NCBI GenBank assembly: GCA_049287025.1
Contig: JBAQFA010000010.1
Span: 1-29,841 of the forward strand
DNA length: 29,841 nt
Direction: 5' to 3'
Source of the DNA: UBA11710 sp049287025
GTDB taxonomy: Bacteria > Patescibacteriota > Patescibacteriia > Magasanikbacterales > UBA922
The notes beneath the pieces were generated by a model. That model saw only the letters and a program-made list of their open reading frames with translations, was not told where the DNA came from and ran no database searches. Numbering within the stretch: position 1 is the first letter of the stretch; every line of letters starts with the position of its first letter. Below, piece after piece: positions 21,722-28,469 of the stretch. The position numbers and the translations under genes were made by a program.

Positions 21722-22507
21722 TTAATTTTTATTGTCAATTTTTTCAAAAACTAATAGTTTATCTTTGCCTTCACCAATAAATTTTATTTGCAAGCCAAGT
21801 TTCCCTAATTCCAATAAACTACTGGATTTTAACACACCAACCTGCTCCAAACAATCAGCTGTTGAGGTAGCACAACCTGTTTCTTCATATTTATGAACAC
21901 CAACTTCAAAGGCATCAACTACTATTTTTCCATTTACCTTTAGAATTTCAGATAATTTTTCCAAAATTTCTAAAATTTTTTTTCTCAACACTTCTAAATC
22001 GGCATTAAACTGAATGTGACCAGTTTCATCATTTAGGCTGTGCCAAATAAGACCGAGCTTATCAAAAATTACATCCACACCACTCTCTGTCAAGGGTAAA
22101 TTATTCGCATCGGCACTTATTCTAGAAAATTCTACATTTTTTAAATTTGGCAATTTTTTTGGCTGTATACCAGATACAAAACGATCATAACTACCATCTT
22201 CTCTTTCATTTTCCTTTTTACCTAACAAATCCATAGCAACCACTTTTGGCGGATGAATAAATTCTTCATCCTTAACTTCTTTATCCAATACAGATGCAAA
22301 TTCAGCTTCCATATCTGCCCGATTCGCACTAATACTAGCAAAAACAAATCCATCTAGTTTATTTCCTTTAGGGATAATTCCACTATTATTTAGTGTATCA
22401 AATAATTGTTGCGGATAATCAGGCCTGTTTTTTAATCTTTCTTCATACCAAACTATCCCTTCTTCTTCCGCATATCTTTTTTGAAGATAAGAAAATTTAC
22501 CATCCAT
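21722..22507 (-). CDS. SAM-methyltransferase-like hypothetical protein
   Basis: A 261-residue protein that looks like a Rossmann-fold methyltransferase. VVAMDLLG could be the first strand and motif I, and ISADANNLPLTESGVDVIFDKLGL (about 150-173) matches the class I D-A-x-x-L-P-...-DVI block. LSEILKVNGKIVVDAF resembles the strand that follows 'L-K-P-G-G'. The glycine-rich GxGxG loop is not clear, so SAM binding is uncertain. The open frame extends upstream to 22636, but that part overlaps the NYN gene. The ATG at 22507 (MDGKFSYLQKRY) is 13 bp after the NYN stop and gives a normal protein start. It sits inside the rpsO-pnp cluster, so an RNA or ribosome link is possible. Confidence 0.65.
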   Translation of the reverse strand: MDGKFSYLQKRYAEEEGIVWYEERLKNRPDYPQQLFDTLNNSGIIPKGNKLDGFVFASISANRADMEAEFASVLDKEVKDEEFIHPPKVVAMDLLGKKENEREDGSYDRFVSGIQPKKLPNLKNVEFSRISADANNLPLTESGVDVIFDKLGLIWHSLNDETGHIQFNADLEVLRKKILEILEKLSEILKVNGKIVVDAFEVGVHKYEETGCATSTADCLEQVGVLKSSSLLELGKLGLQIKFIGEGKDKLLVFEKIDNKN

Positions 22508-22520
22508 ACAAATTAAAATT

Positions 22521-23174
22521 TTAATAATTTTTATTTGTTTTTTTGTAAGTAGTATTATTAGTACGGATATTTTTCCTTTCCACCTGTCTTTTGGCTGGAG
22601 CTGATTGTGGGTAAGGTGGAGTATTGAGCGTACCAATCAAAAACTTTTCTTTTTCTTTTCCTAAATCAATAAAATCATCCACTGATTCAATTAATTTTGC
22701 CGATGAAGTATCACCAAAGGCGGCCACTTCTACTTGCTTACCAGTACTTTGTAAATATTCTACCAATGGAATATAGTCACCATCCCCAGATACGATTACA
22801 ATTGCATCCAAACTAGGAGAAAGACGAATAGCATCTACAGTGAGACCCACATCCCAATCCGCTTTTTTCATGCCACTAGAAAAAATTTGTAAATCTTTTT
22901 CTCTGGTTTCAATCCCAAGATTGTACAAAGCTTCAAAAAATGGTTGTTCATCCTTTGATTCAGTGCGAACAACATAGGCAATTGCGCGAATTAATTTTCT
23001 GCCCGCGACCGCTTCACTCACAATATTGCCAAAATTAACCTTTTTGTTATAAAGGTTCTTGGCCGAATAATACATATTCTGCACATCAATAAACACCCCT
23101 ACGCGTTGCTCGGGGTGTTTTAATGGGTTTCGATTGTTATTCTTCTTTAACATCTTCTTCTTCATTAAGTTCAT
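22521..23174 (-). CDS. NYN-domain protein, LabA/DUF88 type (putative RNase)
   Basis: A 217-residue protein with an NYN (PIN-like) nuclease domain. The first strand is VGVFIDVQNMYYSAK (about 25-39). A middle helix-strand section follows, then LDAIVIVSGDGDYIPLVEYLQSTGKQVEVAAF (about 120-150). The acidic residues in IDVQN and SGDGDY are the usual metal-binding set. The C-terminal 50 residues are basic (KRQVERKNIRTN). NYN proteins of the LabA type are predicted single-strand RNases. It lies between rpsO and pnp, so an RNA-processing role fits. The outermost ATG (23174) overlaps rpsO by 38 bp; in-frame ATGs at 23165 and 23153 are equally possible, and none has a Shine-Dalgarno sequence. Confidence 0.85.
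   Translation of the reverse strand: MNLMKKKMLKKNNNRNPLKHPEQRVGVFIDVQNMYYSAKNLYNKKVNFGNIVSEAVAGRKLIRAIAYVVRTESKDEQPFFEALYNLGIETREKDLQIFSSGMKKADWDVGLTVDAIRLSPSLDAIVIVSGDGDYIPLVEYLQSTGKQVEVAAFGDTSSAKLIESVDDFIDLGKEKEKFLIGTLNTPPYPQSAPAKRQVERKNIRTNNTTYKKTNKNY
23091..23120 (-). promoter_or_regulatory. Terminator-like hairpin inside the start of the NYN gene
   Basis: A perfect 9-bp stem (AAACACCCC / GGGGTGTTT) with a 12-nt loop lies 16 bp past the rpsO stop, where a terminator would be expected. It also encodes the conserved VGVF start of the NYN fold. The T-run after it is short (TTTATT), so it may attenuate rather than fully stop transcription. Confidence 0.5.
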
Positions 23175-23481
23175 CCACCACTTCTTCAGTCGCTTCAGCC
23201 TTAGCCAATTGTTTGGCTTGTTTTAATTTCAATTTTTTGACCAATTCTTCGTATGATTTGTTGTTTTCTTTCTTCAAATAACGCAATAATCTGCGTCTTT
23301 CTCCAACTTTGCGGAGTAAACCACGGCGAGAAGAATGATCTTTGTGATGAGCCTTTAAATGCTCTACCAACTCATCAATTTCGGCGGTCAGAATGGCAAT
23401 TTGCACTTCTGAAGAACCGGTATCTCCTTCGTGAGTCTGAAATTTCTTAATTATCTTCGCTTTTTTTTCTTTTGAAAGCAT
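23137..23481 (-). CDS. rpsO: 30S ribosomal protein S15
   Basis: The small-subunit protein that binds the 16S central domain. Residues 1-88 are classical: the early EGDTGSSEVQIAILT, then HLKAHHKDHSSRRGLLRKVGERRRLLRYLKK. It has a C-terminal tail of about 25 residues rich in Glu/Asp/Val (EEVVDELNEEEDVKEE) that the usual 89-residue S15 lacks. It heads the cluster with NYN, the methyltransferase-like gene and pnp, and has a consensus promoter shared head-to-head with rpiB. The leader is about 80 nt, long enough for S15-type autoregulation, but I cannot confirm such a fold. Confidence 0.95.
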   Translation of the reverse strand: MLSKEKKAKIIKKFQTHEGDTGSSEVQIAILTAEIDELVEHLKAHHKDHSSRRGLLRKVGERRRLLRYLKKENNKSYEELVKKLKLKQAKQLAKAEATEEVVDELNEEEDVKEE

Positions 23482-23569
23482 ACATGCATATTTTTTATCG
23501 AGCGCAACCCAAGCATGATTCTAGGCTGGTCCGATTCACTATTTCTAGCGAGTTTATTAGAATGTAAAA

Positions 23570-23598
23570 AGTATACCAGAATAAACCCCAATTGTCAA
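23570..23598 (-). promoter_or_regulatory. Consensus promoter of rpsO
   Basis: TTGACA, exactly 17 bp ending in an extended TGG, then TATACT on the minus strand. The expected start is near 23563, about 82 nt before rpsO. Its -35 overlaps that of the rpiB promoter on the other strand. Confidence 0.88.
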
Positions 23599-23620
23599 TA
23601 CCTAGTCTAAATGTTATAAT
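23592..23620 (+). promoter_or_regulatory. Promoter of rpiB
   Basis: TTGTCA, exactly 17 bp ending in TGT, then TATAAT. The expected start is near 23627, about 19 nt before the ATG at 23646. The -35 is the complement-side reading of the same ATTGTCAAT that gives the rpsO -35. Confidence 0.8.
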
Positions 23621-23645
23621 TCTCCTATATTTAACAAATAAACAT

Positions 23646-24104
23646 ATGGAAATCAATTACCCCTTATATATTGCCTCTGATCATGCTGGTTATCAGCTCA
23701 AAAAACGCCTAGTTAGATACTTTGAAAATGAACTAAATATCAAATTTGAAGACCTAGGACCACATGAATACAATGAGGAAGACGACTTTCCTGACTTTAT
23801 CATGCCGGCAGCCAAAAAAGCTGTGGAAAATAAAGGAGAAGCCATTATGATCTGTGGTTCTGGTATTGGTGCCTGTATTTCGGCTAATAAAGTACCTGGT
23901 ATGTATGCTGCCCTAGTTTATAATATTGATGCCGCCGAAACATCTCGTAAACACAATAATGTAAACGGCCTCTGTCTAGCTGGCCGAGTTTTGAGTGAAG
24001 ATCATGCTATGGCGATTGTAAAAAAGTGGTTAGAAAACAAGGGGGAGTTTATTGGGGGGAAATACCAGAGACGGATAGAGAAGATAGATGAGTTTGGAAA
24101 ATAA
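23646..24104 (+). CDS. rpiB: Ribose-5-phosphate isomerase B (RpiB/LacAB family)
   Basis: This enzyme interconverts ribose-5-phosphate and ribulose-5-phosphate in the non-oxidative pentose phosphate pathway. It has 152 residues with the family motifs in order: SDHAGYQLK (9-17), the catalytic Cys in MICGSGIGACISANK, HNNVNGLCLAGR, and a basic tail. It starts at the ATG at 23646; an upstream in-frame TTG at 23592 is the -35 box of its own promoter, so it is not used. An Rpe-like epimerase follows two genes later, so the two enzymes act on the same sugar-phosphate pool. Confidence 0.93.
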   Translation: MEINYPLYIASDHAGYQLKKRLVRYFENELNIKFEDLGPHEYNEEDDFPDFIMPAAKKAVENKGEAIMICGSGIGACISANKVPGMYAALVYNIDAAETSRKHNNVNGLCLAGRVLSEDHAMAIVKKWLENKGEFIGGKYQRRIEKIDEFGK

Positions 24105-24151
24105 TTTCACATAAATTTTACCAAAATTAAACAAAAATTTAACAAATCCTT

Positions 24152-24535
24152 ATGGAGGAAAGTTATATTAAACTTAATGATTTGTTTGTTTACAAAATAT
24201 CACTAGAACTATGTGACTTAGGTTGGAAAATATATGAGACTCTAGACTGGCGAGATAAAAAAATCATGGGTGATCAATTTATTACTGCCGTTGATTCTAA
24301 TGCTGCTAATATTGCTGAGGGCTACGGTAGATACCACTATCTTGATAAGATTAAATTTTATTATAATGCTCGAGCTTCATTATTAGAGACAAAACATTGG
24401 ATTTATCTCTTGTATAAAAGAAATAAAATCAGCCAAGAAAAATACGATGAATTCCTTTACCTAGCCAACCACGTCAATTTTCATTTAAATAAGTTTATAA
24501 AATCTCAATACGATTCAAAATATAAAAAAGATTAA
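24152..24535 (+). CDS. Four-helix-bundle protein (S23/IVP-like)
   Basis: A 127-residue all-helical protein of the four-helix-bundle family that includes proteins encoded in 23S rRNA intervening sequences. The key block is VDSNAANIAEGYGRYH (about 49-64), matching the usual S-x-x-x-N-I-A-E-G-x-x-R. FVYKISLELCDLGWKIYETL precedes it and KFYYNARASLLETKHWIYLL follows. Here it is not inside an rRNA gene. Members occur in many CPR genomes as free genes; their role is unknown. It lies 47 bp after rpiB on the same strand. Confidence 0.85.
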   Translation: MEESYIKLNDLFVYKISLELCDLGWKIYETLDWRDKKIMGDQFITAVDSNAANIAEGYGRYHYLDKIKFYYNARASLLETKHWIYLLYKRNKISQEKYDEFLYLANHVNFHLNKFIKSQYDSKYKKD

Positions 24536-24586
24536 TTTGTTTTGTTAAATTTCTGTCACAATTTCTGTTTAATTATTGTTAAATTT

Positions 24587-25237
24587 ATGTTAATCATCCC
24601 TTCCATCCTCGTCCAAACAAAGGAAGAATACATCTCCCAAATTTCTGCTGTACAACAAAGTGTTGACATGATCCAACTTGATATTGCTGATGGTAAATTT
24701 GTGCCAAACATTACTTGGGCTGACCCAGAAGTCGTAGAACAATACACAAATATTGATGTGGAATTGCATCTGATGGTACAAAACCCTTTGGCTAAATTAG
24801 AACGCTGGACAGCAACGGAAGTAGTTAAGCGAATTTTGTTTCATTACGAAGCTGTCGCTGATTTTAAAAATACTCTAAGAGCTATAAAAAAGTTTGATTG
24901 GGAAGTTGGTGTAGTTTTGAATCCTGATACTGATTTAGAAAAAATAAAACCATTTTTATCTGACTTGAACTGTGTCATGTTTATGGGCGTTTTTCCTGGT
25001 TTCCAAGGTCAGAGTCTGATTCCAGAAGTTTTAGAAAAAATTGTGGAGTTTAATTCGGAATATTCTCATATTTTTACAGAAATTGATGGCGCTGTAAACT
25101 TTGACACTCTACCAGACATTATCCAAACCGAGGTAAAAGCCATCTGCCCTGGCAGTGCTATATTCAAAACCGGCAATCCTGCAGACAATGTAAAAAAGAT
25201 GAGAGAAATTATAAACAACTTGACGAACACTAATTAA
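24587..25237 (+). CDS. Ribulose-phosphate 3-epimerase-like protein
   Basis: A TIM-barrel protein of 216 residues resembling Rpe, which interconverts ribulose-5-phosphate and xylulose-5-phosphate. The framework is kept: IPSIL near the N-terminus, LDIADGKFVPNITW, LHLMVQNP, FHYEA, VFPGFQGQ, EIDGAVN and CPGSAIF. Against E. coli Rpe the metal ligands would be H32, D34, H65 and D176. Here the first is Gln (MIQLDIADG) and the other three are present. The usual DGG is DGA and MDG is ADG. It may be a diverged active enzyme or one with a changed substrate. The frame extends 15 codons upstream, but the ATG at 24587 gives the normal start MLIIPSIL. Confidence 0.75.
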   Translation: MLIIPSILVQTKEEYISQISAVQQSVDMIQLDIADGKFVPNITWADPEVVEQYTNIDVELHLMVQNPLAKLERWTATEVVKRILFHYEAVADFKNTLRAIKKFDWEVGVVLNPDTDLEKIKPFLSDLNCVMFMGVFPGFQGQSLIPEVLEKIVEFNSEYSHIFTEIDGAVNFDTLPDIIQTEVKAICPGSAIFKTGNPADNVKKMREIINNLTNTN

Positions 25238-25338
25238 AGTTATAACATTCTGTAGGCTTTGTAGGCATTGTTAGCTTTGCAAGCTTACACAATTTGAACA
25301 AACGAAGTGATATAACATTTTAACATTTAGAACATATT
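25238..25338. repeat. Degenerate repeats in the epimerase-reductase gap
   Basis: A 101-bp gap. It holds imperfect copies of a GTAGGCTTTGTAGGCATTG-type unit, then TTATAACAT/TATAACATTTTAACATTTAG words. A promoter for the reductase may be here but no hexamer pair with good spacing is visible. Confidence 0.4.
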
Positions 25339-26292
25339 ATGAAAGATTTAATCATCATCGGCGCTTCAGCTGCTGGTATGTCAGCCGCGATCTATGCGGG
25401 TAGAAATAACCTAGATTTTTTAATTGTGAGCAAAGACATTGGTGGTGAAGTCGCTCTATCTGGCAAAGTTGGCAATTGGCCGGGAACTATTACCACGACT
25501 GGCACTGAACTAGCCAAAAATTTTCATGATCATGTCAAATCCATTAATATTCAAATTGATGATGGTTTTGAGGTAACTGAGATTAAGCAAGAAAAAAATT
25601 ATCACATTGTTGTCGCCAAAAATTTTGCTGGCGAAGAAAGACAGTATGAAACCAAGTCAGTAATTATTGCCAGTGGCATCCACCCTCGCCGATTACCAGT
25701 GCCTGGTGATGATAAATTTTATGGCATGGGTGTCACATATTGTACCACCTGTGATGGTCCATTATTCAAAAATAAAATCACAGCTACGGTTGGAGCAGGT
25801 AATTCTGCTTTGGAATCAGTTCTCACCATGACCAAAATCGCCAGTAAAGTTTATTTACTAACTAGATATAGTGATGACCACGAAAATAATGGCGGTTTTC
25901 CCAGAGGGGAAAGAATTCTGATTGATAAAGTAAAAGCCTTAGATAATGTAGAAATTATTTATAATGCTGACACCCAGGAAATTATTGGCGACCAAATGGT
26001 GACAGGTTTAAAATATACTGACTTGATTACCAAAGAAACCAAACAAATAGACTTGAACGGTGTTATGATCCACATTGGCATGATACCAAATTCTGATTTT
26101 GTAAATTGTGTAGAAAAAAGTCCGATGGGAGAAATAGCCGTAGATCTTAAATGTGCCACTTCTTGCCCTGGTCTATTTGCTGCTGGGGACGTCACCAATA
26201 TTCCATTCAAACAAATCGTGATTGCGTCTGGTCATGGTGTCACTGCGGCTCTAAGTGCGATTGGTTATATTAATCGGTGGAAAGCAGAATAA
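25339..26292 (+). CDS. trxB: Thioredoxin-reductase-like FAD/NAD(P) oxidoreductase
   Basis: A 317-residue two-domain flavoprotein of the TrxB/AhpF-C class that passes electrons from NAD(P)H through FAD to a redox-active disulfide. It has an N-terminal FAD motif IIGASAAGMSAAIYAGR, the domain-linker VIIASGIHPRRLPVPG, the active-site CTTCDG (about 136-141), a second dinucleotide motif VGAGNSALESVL, and the final FAD block GLFAAGDVTN...IVIASGHGVTAAL. The usual NADPH-specificity HRR segment reads TRYSDDH, so it may prefer NADH or another donor. No thioredoxin gene is adjacent. It is followed by an intrinsic terminator. Confidence 0.88.
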   Translation: MKDLIIIGASAAGMSAAIYAGRNNLDFLIVSKDIGGEVALSGKVGNWPGTITTTGTELAKNFHDHVKSINIQIDDGFEVTEIKQEKNYHIVVAKNFAGEERQYETKSVIIASGIHPRRLPVPGDDKFYGMGVTYCTTCDGPLFKNKITATVGAGNSALESVLTMTKIASKVYLLTRYSDDHENNGGFPRGERILIDKVKALDNVEIIYNADTQEIIGDQMVTGLKYTDLITKETKQIDLNGVMIHIGMIPNSDFVNCVEKSPMGEIAVDLKCATSCPGLFAAGDVTNIPFKQIVIASGHGVTAALSAIGYINRWKAE

Positions 26293-26328
26293 CACGAGAC
26301 ACATATCACATAACACGTAACACATAAC
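26293..26328. repeat. Degenerate TAACACGTAACACATAAC repeat
   Basis: Between the reductase stop and its terminator are about four imperfect copies of an ACACATAAC-type unit. It resembles in style, not sequence, the repeats at 10027-10076 and 19222-19289. Confidence 0.5.
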
Positions 26329-26353
26329 AAACCTGTCTATAAGACAGGTTTTT
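26329..26353 (+). terminator. Intrinsic terminator of the reductase gene
   Basis: Perfect 9-bp stem AAACCTGTC / GACAGGTTT, 5-nt loop, T-run. Confidence 0.88.
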
Positions 26354-26355
26354 AC

Positions 26356-26384
26356 TTGTCAGGGACAATAAAAACAACTATAAT
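26356..26384 (+). promoter_or_regulatory. Promoter of the nucleotidase-Nudix-VOC unit
   Basis: TTGTCA, exactly 17 bp, then TATAAT. The expected start is near 26391, leaving a leader of about 18 nt with no Shine-Dalgarno sequence. It begins 3 bp after the preceding terminator. Confidence 0.82.
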
Positions 26385-26408
26385 AAACTAACCAATATTT
26401 AATATTTT

Positions 26409-27281
26409 ATGTATCCAGAAAGACACAGACCCACAAAAAGTGAAGTCTTGTATAACCCAGAAAGACTAGAAGAAATAATCCAAGAATTTCAAAAAGAAGG
26501 TGCTGATGGCATGCATGTTTTGGCCGATGTTGATCGCACTTTAACAATGGCTGAATCAGCTCCATCAATAATTTCCCAAATAAGAACTGGTGGATATCTT
26601 GGAGAAGATTACGAACGAGCCACTCGCCAGTTATTTGAACTCTATCATCCCATTGAGGCGGATTATTCAATTAAACCTGAAGAAAGAGCCCAACACATGG
26701 CTGAATGGCAAAGATTAAGTGTTGTAAATCTAAAAAAACACAGATTGACTAAACAAATTTTTGACCAAATAATTGCCAACCCCCAAGTACAGTTTAGACC
26801 TGGAACAGCTGAATTTTTTAGAATATTAAAACAACGAGGAATACCTCTTATTTTAATTTCTGGCGCTCCAAAATATTTAGTAGAAGGACATATGAAACAG
26901 GCTGGCATATGGCACAACGGCATCCATGTCATTGCCAATGATTATGAATTTGATGAGAATGGTAATTTAATTGGGCAAAAAGAACCCATAATTCATGTTG
27001 CCAATAAATCAGAAGTGGTTGAAGATGATTATGCTCACGACCAAGACATTACCAAAAGACGCAATGTTATGCTATTGGGTGATAATATTGATGATTTGAG
27101 CATGGTACAAAGTTTTGCCAAAAAACATTTAGAACAACTACTTTCTATCGGCTTTTTAAATGATGGTACAAATACAGAAAATCGCCGAAAATATTCTCTA
27201 GCTTTTGACGCAGTCATTACTAATGATGGTTCAATGGACTTTCCAAATGAAATATTAGAAAAAATTATTAGAGGTAAATAA
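26409..27281 (+). CDS. UMPH-1 (cN-III)-family HAD 5'-nucleotidase
   Basis: This 290-residue HAD-superfamily phosphatase matches the pyrimidine 5'-nucleotidase family best known from eukaryotes (cN-III). It has the nucleophile motif ADVDRTLT (DxDxT, about 37-44), a long cap with YHPIEADYSIKPEERAQHMAEW, HAD motif II LILISGAPKYLVEGHMKQAGI, VIANDYEFDENG, IIHVANKSE, and the acidic motif MLLGDNIDDLSMV (DxxxD). A C-terminal GFLND also matches. The family removes phosphate from UMP, CMP and related nucleotides. It is the first gene of a tight unit with a Nudix hydrolase (4 bp) and VOC protein (6 bp), which fits nucleotide clean-up. A bacterial cN-III-type enzyme is less common than other HAD nucleotidases. 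Confidence 0.82.
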   Translation: MYPERHRPTKSEVLYNPERLEEIIQEFQKEGADGMHVLADVDRTLTMAESAPSIISQIRTGGYLGEDYERATRQLFELYHPIEADYSIKPEERAQHMAEWQRLSVVNLKKHRLTKQIFDQIIANPQVQFRPGTAEFFRILKQRGIPLILISGAPKYLVEGHMKQAGIWHNGIHVIANDYEFDENGNLIGQKEPIIHVANKSEVVEDDYAHDQDITKRRNVMLLGDNIDDLSMVQSFAKKHLEQLLSIGFLNDGTNTENRRKYSLAFDAVITNDGSMDFPNEILEKIIRGK

Positions 27282-27285
27282 AATT

Positions 27286-27717
27286 ATGAAACAGCACAAA
27301 CACATCGGAGTATATGCTCTAATTATAAAAGACGACAACATTCTTCTTATTAAAAAAGCGCGAGGTCCATATACAGGTAAATGGGATCTTCCTGGCGGAA
27401 GTTTGGAATTTGGAGAAAACCTCCTTGATGGTTTGGTAAGAGAAGTGATGGAAGAAACTGGATTATTATTTAAAGAAAGTAGTTTGTTAAATGTTTTAAC
27501 ACACACTGTAATCTACAATTTAGCAAATAATGAAAAAGAAGAAATGTATCATATCGGCATTATTTTCAAAGTCTCTTTAAAACCAAATCAACAAAAACTA
27601 AAAACAAATTCTGACGGAAAAGATTCGGCAGGGGCAAGTTGGGTAAAAATGTCTGATATAAATGAACCAGATCTTTCACCCTTTGCAAATCAGAGTATAA
27701 AAATGTATTTAAATTAA
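27286..27717 (+). CDS. Nudix hydrolase
   Basis: A 143-residue protein with the Nudix fold and a complete Nudix box, GGSLEFGENLLDGLVREV-MEETGLL (G-x5-E-x7-R-E-x-x-E-E-x-G), at about 40-64. The family cleaves nucleoside diphosphates linked to another group, for example oxidised or modified dNTPs or dinucleotide metabolites. The substrate cannot be told. It lies 4 bp after the nucleotidase and 6 bp before the VOC gene, so all three are one unit. Confidence 0.92.
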   Translation: MKQHKHIGVYALIIKDDNILLIKKARGPYTGKWDLPGGSLEFGENLLDGLVREVMEETGLLFKESSLLNVLTHTVIYNLANNEKEEMYHIGIIFKVSLKPNQQKLKTNSDGKDSAGASWVKMSDINEPDLSPFANQSIKMYLN

Positions 27718-27723
27718 AATAAT

Positions 27724-28128
27724 ATGTCCAAAAATACCCCTTATGATCCCTGTGGCCATACAAAACTATCGGTTTCTGATTACAAAAAAAGTTATTCTTT
27801 TTATCAAGATATTTTTAATGAACTCGGCTATACAAAAATTTCCAACAGAAAAGATCATGCTAGCTGGGCAAGTCCCGATGGTTATGGTATTTTAATTGCT
27901 CAAGCCAAGATAACTAATTATCAATACTTATTTGATGCTCCCGGACTTCACCATATCTGTTTTAAGGCCAAAACAACCAAAATGGTAGACAAAATATATG
28001 AATTACTATGTAAAAAAAATGTTTTTATTTTTGACACTCCAAAAAAATATCCTGAGTACACCGATAAATATTATGCTCTATACTTTGCAGACCCTGATGG
28101 AATAAAATTAGAAATAGCCTATTATTAG
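27724..28128 (+). CDS. VOC-family (glyoxalase/bleomycin-resistance-like) protein
   Basis: A 134-residue protein of the vicinal-oxygen-chelate fold. It has two beta-alpha-beta-beta-beta modules. The first starts HTKLSVSDYKKSYSFYQDIF with metal-site His. The second contains PGLHHICFKA and ends in YALYFADPDGIKLEIAYY, giving the late Glu. VOC members include glyoxalase I, dioxygenases and antibiotic-binding proteins; none of these is picked out by sequence. It is the last gene of the unit. Confidence 0.88.
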   Translation: MSKNTPYDPCGHTKLSVSDYKKSYSFYQDIFNELGYTKISNRKDHASWASPDGYGILIAQAKITNYQYLFDAPGLHHICFKAKTTKMVDKIYELLCKKNVFIFDTPKKYPEYTDKYYALYFADPDGIKLEIAYY

Positions 28129-28136
28129 TATTAAAC

Positions 28137-28165
28137 AAAACCACTCTTAAAAGGTGGTTTTTCTT
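28137..28165 (+). terminator. Intrinsic terminator after the VOC gene
   Basis: An 8-bp stem, AAAACCAC / GTGGTTTT, with a 9-nt loop and T-run, beginning 9 bp after the stop. Confidence 0.85.
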
Positions 28166-28173
28166 TATCTTTG

Positions 28174-28182
28174 TGCTATAAT
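28174..28182 (+). promoter_or_regulatory. Extended -10 promoter of the small membrane-protein pair
   Basis: TGCTATAAT is a consensus extended -10; no clear -35. The expected start is near 28189, about 17 nt before the ATG at 28206. Confidence 0.6.
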
Positions 28183-28205
28183 ATATTTAATTTATCAAAA
28201 ACTCT

Positions 28206-28433
28206 ATGTTTCCCATTATAATCAAAATCATTGGTGCCATTGGTCTAATCTTCATCACCTGGGGTATATTTATAAAAAATGAAATAAAACAAGACTGGAT
28301 TTTTATCTTGGGTGGTTTATTTTTATTAGCCTACAGTGCTTATCTCAAAGATCCAATTTTTATTCCTTTACAAATTGTCTTTGTTCTGGCCAGTCTTTAC
28401 GAAATTTACACTCTTAAAAAACCTAAAACCTAA
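28206..28433 (+). CDS. Small three-TM membrane protein (copy 1)
   Basis: A 75-residue hydrophobic protein with three predicted helices: about 4-22 (IIKIIGAIGLIFITWGIF), 31-46 (DWIFILGGLFLLAYSA) and 51-67. A charged loop KNEIKQD separates the first two. The family is unknown. It is a clear relative of the next gene: both share G-I-F-x-x-x-E-x-x-Q-D-x-I-F-x-L-G at the same place. The pair likely arose by tandem duplication. Confidence 0.75.
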   Translation: MFPIIIKIIGAIGLIFITWGIFIKNEIKQDWIFILGGLFLLAYSAYLKDPIFIPLQIVFVLASLYEIYTLKKPKT

Positions 28434-28465
28434 TCACCTGCCTGCGCAGGCAGGCTAAAACCTAA
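28423..28465. repeat. Perfect 18-bp palindrome flanked by an 11-bp direct repeat
   Basis: CCTGCCTGC/GCAGGCAGG (28437-28454) is a perfect palindrome. Exactly flanking it, CTAAAACCTAA occurs at 28423-28433 and again at 28455-28465. The left copy includes the stop of the small membrane-protein gene. The layout looks like insertion with target duplication, or slippage. The same palindrome core is at 2791-2807. Confidence 0.85.
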
Positions 28466-28469
28466 CTAT

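Noticed and set aside
22508..22636. N-terminal extension of the methyltransferase-like protein into the NYN gene
   Set aside because: It lies in another frame of the NYN coding sequence, and the translation there is low quality (runs of Ile/Lys).
23592..23645. Upstream TTG start for rpiB
   Set aside because: It is the -35 box of the rpiB promoter and lies before the expected transcription start.
24152..24535. rRNA intervening sequence because of the S23-like protein
   Set aside because: No 23S rRNA sequence surrounds the gene; it is a free-standing family member.
25290..25338. Promoter TTGAAC...TATAAC for the reductase gene
   Set aside because: The spacing between the two hexamers is about 11 bp, too short for sigma-70.
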